In this document: piece after piece, positions 61,336-64,000 of the stretch
Numbering within the stretch: the stretch's first letter is position 1
Layout of the letters: each line of letters begins with the position of its first letter
From: Bacillota bacterium
Lineage (GTDB): Bacteria > Bacillota > Clostridia > Lachnospirales > Cellulosilyticaceae
DNA: 64,000 bases
Direction of reading: 5' to 3'
NCBI GenBank assembly: GCA_023393125.1
Contig: JAEWMQ010000107.1
Coordinates: forward strand, 30,766 to 94,765
Notes under the pieces: generated by a model
Databases searched by the model: none
What the model was told of the DNA's origin: nothing
The model's input: only the letters and a program-made list of their open reading frames with translations
Translations under genes and position numbers: made by a program

Positions 61336-63070
61336 TTTGATGTCCTCCTTCAAAGATATTTTCTAGGTTTTGTTGACTCATATAGAGGTTAGAATAAGTT
61401 TGGCCATGAGATAAAAGCTCTTCATGAGTTCCTTGTTCTACGAGTTTTCCTTTGTCTAAGACAAAGATGGTATCACTTTCTACAACATTAGCAAGGCGAT
61501 GAGAAATTAAAATAACAGTTTTAGTTTTAGCTAATGTTTTAATGATGTTATAAATAATGACTTCACTTTCAACATCAATATTTGAAGTTGCTTCATCAAA
61601 AATGTAAATGGAAGCATCATGGAGTAAAGCGCGAGCTAAAGCTAATCGTTGTGCTTGTCCACCAGAAAGGTTGGAAGCCCCTTCAGTCAGCATAAAGTCA
61701 AGGCCGCCTTCTGACATGACAAAGTCATAGAGGTTAACTTGTTTTAAGGCTTCTAATAATGCTTCGTCTGTTGCATTTTTATTTCCCATAAGGAGGTTGT
61801 GTCTAATACTACCCTTGAAAAGATAGTTTTGGTGCTTAACAATACATACATTTTCCATAAATGATTTTGAATCAATGCTACTTAGTGGCACCCCATCAAT
61901 GCTTATGTGGCCCTCAAAGCGTTTATTAAATCCCATAAGAAGAGAAACAATCGTTGATTTACCACAGCCTGATTCTCCTACAATAGATACAAAGCTATTT
62001 TGCTTAATAGACATAGAGATGTCTTTTAAAATCTGACGGTCTTCATCATAGCTAAAGTTAACATTTGAGATTTGGATATCTCCATTTTTAAACGCCTGAG
62101 TAGCAGCTATTTCATCTTTAGATTCAATATCAATAAGAGAAAAGATATTTTTAGCAGCCGCCATTCCATTCATTGCTACGTGGAAGAAAGAACCTAATAG
62201 ACGAAGTGGAATGAAGAATTCACTTGTTAAAAGTAAGAAGACAATTGTTTCACTTAAGCTAATGCTTCCATTTCCAAAAGCAATTAAGCTGCAGATAATA
62301 CCAATGGCTGCACCGCCATAAGCAATAAGATCCATGAGTGTGATGGAATTAAGTTGCATAGTGAGTACTTTCATAGTGATTTTTCTAAAGTGCTCAGCAT
62401 CCGTATTCATCACTTCATTGTAGTACTCATCAGCTTCATAGACTTTAAGAGTTGTAAGACCTTCTAAGTTATCTAAGAAATGATCTCCTAGCCCAGTATA
62501 AGAAGCCCAGTATTTATGAAAGAGTTTTTTAGCAAACTTGTTAACTGCAATAATGGATATAGGAATGAGTGGTACGCAAATTAATAAAATAAAAGCTACT
62601 TTGATATTAAGGAAGGAGAGCACAATGAATAAGGTGATAGGTGCTAATAAACTATAGAAAAGCTGAGGTAAATAGCGACCAAAGTAAATTTCGATTTGTT
62701 CTACCCCTTCACTAGCCATTTGAACTACCTTTGAAGTTGAAACTTCTTCGTTATAGTGAGTTCCTAGCTCTAGTAACTTGTTATAAATAAGAGAACGCAG
62801 CTTGTTCTTAACTTCACTACTTGCATAGTAAGAAGCACGCGTAGACTTGATATTAGTAATAAAGCGAACCACAATAGCTAGAATAATAAGCCCAAAGGCA
62901 ATAAGTAGTGAACTTGTAGTAAGCTTGTCAAAAAATAAACCTTCTATTAAGAAGGCAGTTGAAAAAATGGCAAGTATGTTAAAAAGTAAACTGATCCACT
63001 GATAAAGCACGGTGCGAATAATAAAGTGGATACTGTTGGGGACTAATTTAATAAGTCGTGGATTAAACAT
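61328..63070 (-). CDS. ABC transporter, exporter fold (subunit 1)
   Basis: A 580-residue half-transporter, partner of the gene that overlaps its end: six membrane helices (about 15-310), Walker A GESGCGKST, signature LSGGQAQR, Walker B IYIFDEATSNIDV and ISHR. Sequence layout again is CydD-like. Codon use is the same as in the neighbouring genes. DUF454 (63147) lies upstream and shares the promoter region with a Fur-box-like site at 63618. Substrate: iron-siderophore, heme or a thiol are the candidates. Confidence 0.87.
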   Translation of the reverse strand: MFNPRLIKLVPNSIHFIIRTVLYQWISLLFNILAIFSTAFLIEGLFFDKLTTSSLLIAFGLIILAIVVRFITNIKSTRASYYASSEVKNKLRSLIYNKLLELGTHYNEEVSTSKVVQMASEGVEQIEIYFGRYLPQLFYSLLAPITLFIVLSFLNIKVAFILLICVPLIPISIIAVNKFAKKLFHKYWASYTGLGDHFLDNLEGLTTLKVYEADEYYNEVMNTDAEHFRKITMKVLTMQLNSITLMDLIAYGGAAIGIICSLIAFGNGSISLSETIVFLLLTSEFFIPLRLLGSFFHVAMNGMAAAKNIFSLIDIESKDEIAATQAFKNGDIQISNVNFSYDEDRQILKDISMSIKQNSFVSIVGESGCGKSTIVSLLMGFNKRFEGHISIDGVPLSSIDSKSFMENVCIVKHQNYLFKGSIRHNLLMGNKNATDEALLEALKQVNLYDFVMSEGGLDFMLTEGASNLSGGQAQRLALARALLHDASIYIFDEATSNIDVESEVIIYNIIKTLAKTKTVILISHRLANVVESDTIFVLDKGKLVEQGTHEELLSHGQTYSNLYMSQQNLENIFEGGHQNA

Positions 63071-63146
63071 AATTTTTTAAAACTCCTTGTGTATAAATTT
63101 CTAGTATTAAAACAACCAAAATAAAATGAAGAATAGAATAGATAGC

Positions 63147-63506
63147 CTAGACTGTCTTAATTCTAAAGATAAAGTAATAGTATTTAATGATATAAAGTGC
63201 AATAATAAACAACCTAAAAGCTAATACATCCACAAAGATGAGAGGAAAGAGTAGCATGGTTGAGGCAAGAGCAAGTGTACATACTTTAGTTTTAAGCGTC
63301 ATGGCTCTCTCGTTTACAAAGCTCTCTAAATTATTTTTATAAAGTTTAGTTCCGGTGAACCAGCGATGAAAGCGATCGGAACCTTTAGCAAAGCAAAAAG
63401 AAGTAGCCAATAAAAAAGGCGTAGTAGGAAGAACTGGAAAGATAACCCCTAATAAGCCAAGACCTAAACAAATGAAACCTACCGTTAGATAAATAAATCG
63501 ATGCAT
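63147..63506 (-). CDS. DUF454 (YbaN-like) inner membrane protein
   Basis: A 119-residue membrane protein with three hydrophobic segments. The core VGFICLGLGLLGVIFPVLPTTPF followed by CFAKGSDRFHRWF is the DUF454 signature. Its function is unknown, but it is often encoded next to ABC pairs linked to heme or iron. GGAGG-type site (ACGGAGGTTCT) precedes the ATG. First gene of the reverse-strand operon. Confidence 0.88.
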   Translation of the reverse strand: MHRFIYLTVGFICLGLGLLGVIFPVLPTTPFLLATSFCFAKGSDRFHRWFTGTKLYKNNLESFVNERAMTLKTKVCTLALASTMLLFPLIFVDVLAFRLFIIALYIIKYYYFIFRIKTV

Positions 63507-64000
63507 AGAACCTCCGTTACGGACTCATTGAAGTCTCTTAAGCTAAGTTGTTAAATGAGTCATTATAGTAATTATATGAATATCTTAATATAAAAAGAAG
63601 ATAATGTAAATGAAAAATGAAAATAATTATCAATATCGCAAAATAAACATTAGTAATGAGTAAATCAATGGTTTTAAAATATATAATAAACCATATTGAT
63701 ATGATATAATAATGTAAAATAGCACAAAAACTAATGACTTCTTCAGATGAAAATAAATGGACAGTTTACCATTGAAGTTTATCCAATAGAGGATTTTGAA
63801 CAAGGTAATTTTCAAATGTATACTTTAACCCCTATAAAAGAATAGTATATAACAGCACAAAAGGATAATGATGCATTAAAAATAAGTCTTTTAAATTTAG
63901 GGTTTATTTTTAAGGAAATATTGTTATAATATAAGTATAAAAAGAAATGCCTAGTAGCTACTAACTACTAAGCACTCCTAAAGTGAGACGTTTGTTTTAT
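63507..64000. other. 494-bp intergenic region to the window edge
   Basis: Holds the Fur-box-like site (63618), the promoter(s) of the reverse operon, and on the forward strand a possible decayed small gene (63734-63845: MTSSDENK, then after a frame slip GQFTIEVYPIEDFEQGN...TPIKE-stop). Forward -10 boxes TGATATAAT (63702-63710) and TGTTATAAT (63922-63930) could serve transcripts leaving the window. Confidence 0.35.
63618..63632 (-). promoter_or_regulatory. Fur-box-like site upstream of the DUF454-ABC operon
   Basis: TGAAAATAATTATCA matches the 7-1-7 Fur consensus TGATAATNATTATCA in all but one of the defined positions. It lies about 110 bp before the DUF454 start, where a repressor of the reverse-strand operon would bind. 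Confidence 0.6.

Overview
The window reads as a chromosomal segment of a low-GC, anaerobic, Gram-positive bacterium of the class Clostridia, most like a Lachnospirales/Cellulosilyticum-type organism (inference from AT-rich codon use, strong GGAGG ribosome sites, TTG/GTG starts, a ferredoxin-type flavoprotein, a DUF2935 protein and a Clostridia-type eut operon). I see no rRNA, tRNA, CRISPR array, transposase or phage gene.

Layout. 1-6.1 kb: rlmH, a decayed histidine-kinase gene preceded by a second truncated copy of its N-terminus, a flavodoxin/ferredoxin fusion, and a divergent pair (secreted GH8-like hydrolase and family-2 glycosyltransferase) that looks like a small exopolysaccharide locus. 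6.5-17.7 kb: a DUF2339/DUF3999 membrane pair, a molybdopterin oxidoreductase, an orphan PotD-type lipoprotein, an orphan histidine kinase, a DUF2935 protein and GltS. 18-28.9 kb: defence and efflux genes: a UvrA-like ABC protein lacking the UvrB-binding region, translationally coupled to a serine hydrolase and preceded by an attenuator-like hairpin; a heterodimeric ABC exporter; a TetR regulator divergent from two flavoproteins; a MATE pump; a collagen-like protein.

29.75-43.35 kb is a 17-gene ethanolamine utilization microcompartment operon: alcohol dehydrogenase, eutS, eutP, eutA, eutB, eutC, eutL, a shell protein with a C-terminal Rho-N/SAP-like tail, eutE, eutM, eutT, pduL, a TIGR02536-like protein, eutN, a PduT-like tandem shell protein, eutH and eutQ. 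Ethanolamine enters through EutH, EutBC cleaves it with adenosylcobalamin (EutT makes the cofactor, EutA reactivates the enzyme), acetaldehyde goes to acetyl-CoA (EutE) or ethanol (ADH), and PduL makes acetyl phosphate, inside a shell of EutS/L/M/N and the tandem-BMC protein. The usual regulators eutVW are absent from the place where related operons carry them.

43.4-51.0 kb: an ABC exporter pair, a thioredoxin-like protein, an isochorismatase-family hydrolase and a GNAT acetyltransferase are bracketed by two gene-free, inverted copies of a complex repeat element (about 0.6 and 0.8 kb) built around a 200-bp palindromic module. The module occurs three times in the window, and compensatory base changes keep its stem paired. 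This is the least explained structure here.

51-64 kb: an ABC-2 exporter with a MerR activator and a typical 19-bp-spacer promoter; an ECF sigma factor with its membrane anti-sigma factor; a truncated CrtI-like pseudogene; a BlaI/BlaR1-type pair with a 21-bp perfect operator palindrome; and a reverse-strand operon (DUF454, two exporter-fold ABC proteins, an NO-stimulated-promoter family protein) with a good Fur-box match upstream, suggesting iron-regulated siderophore or heme transport.
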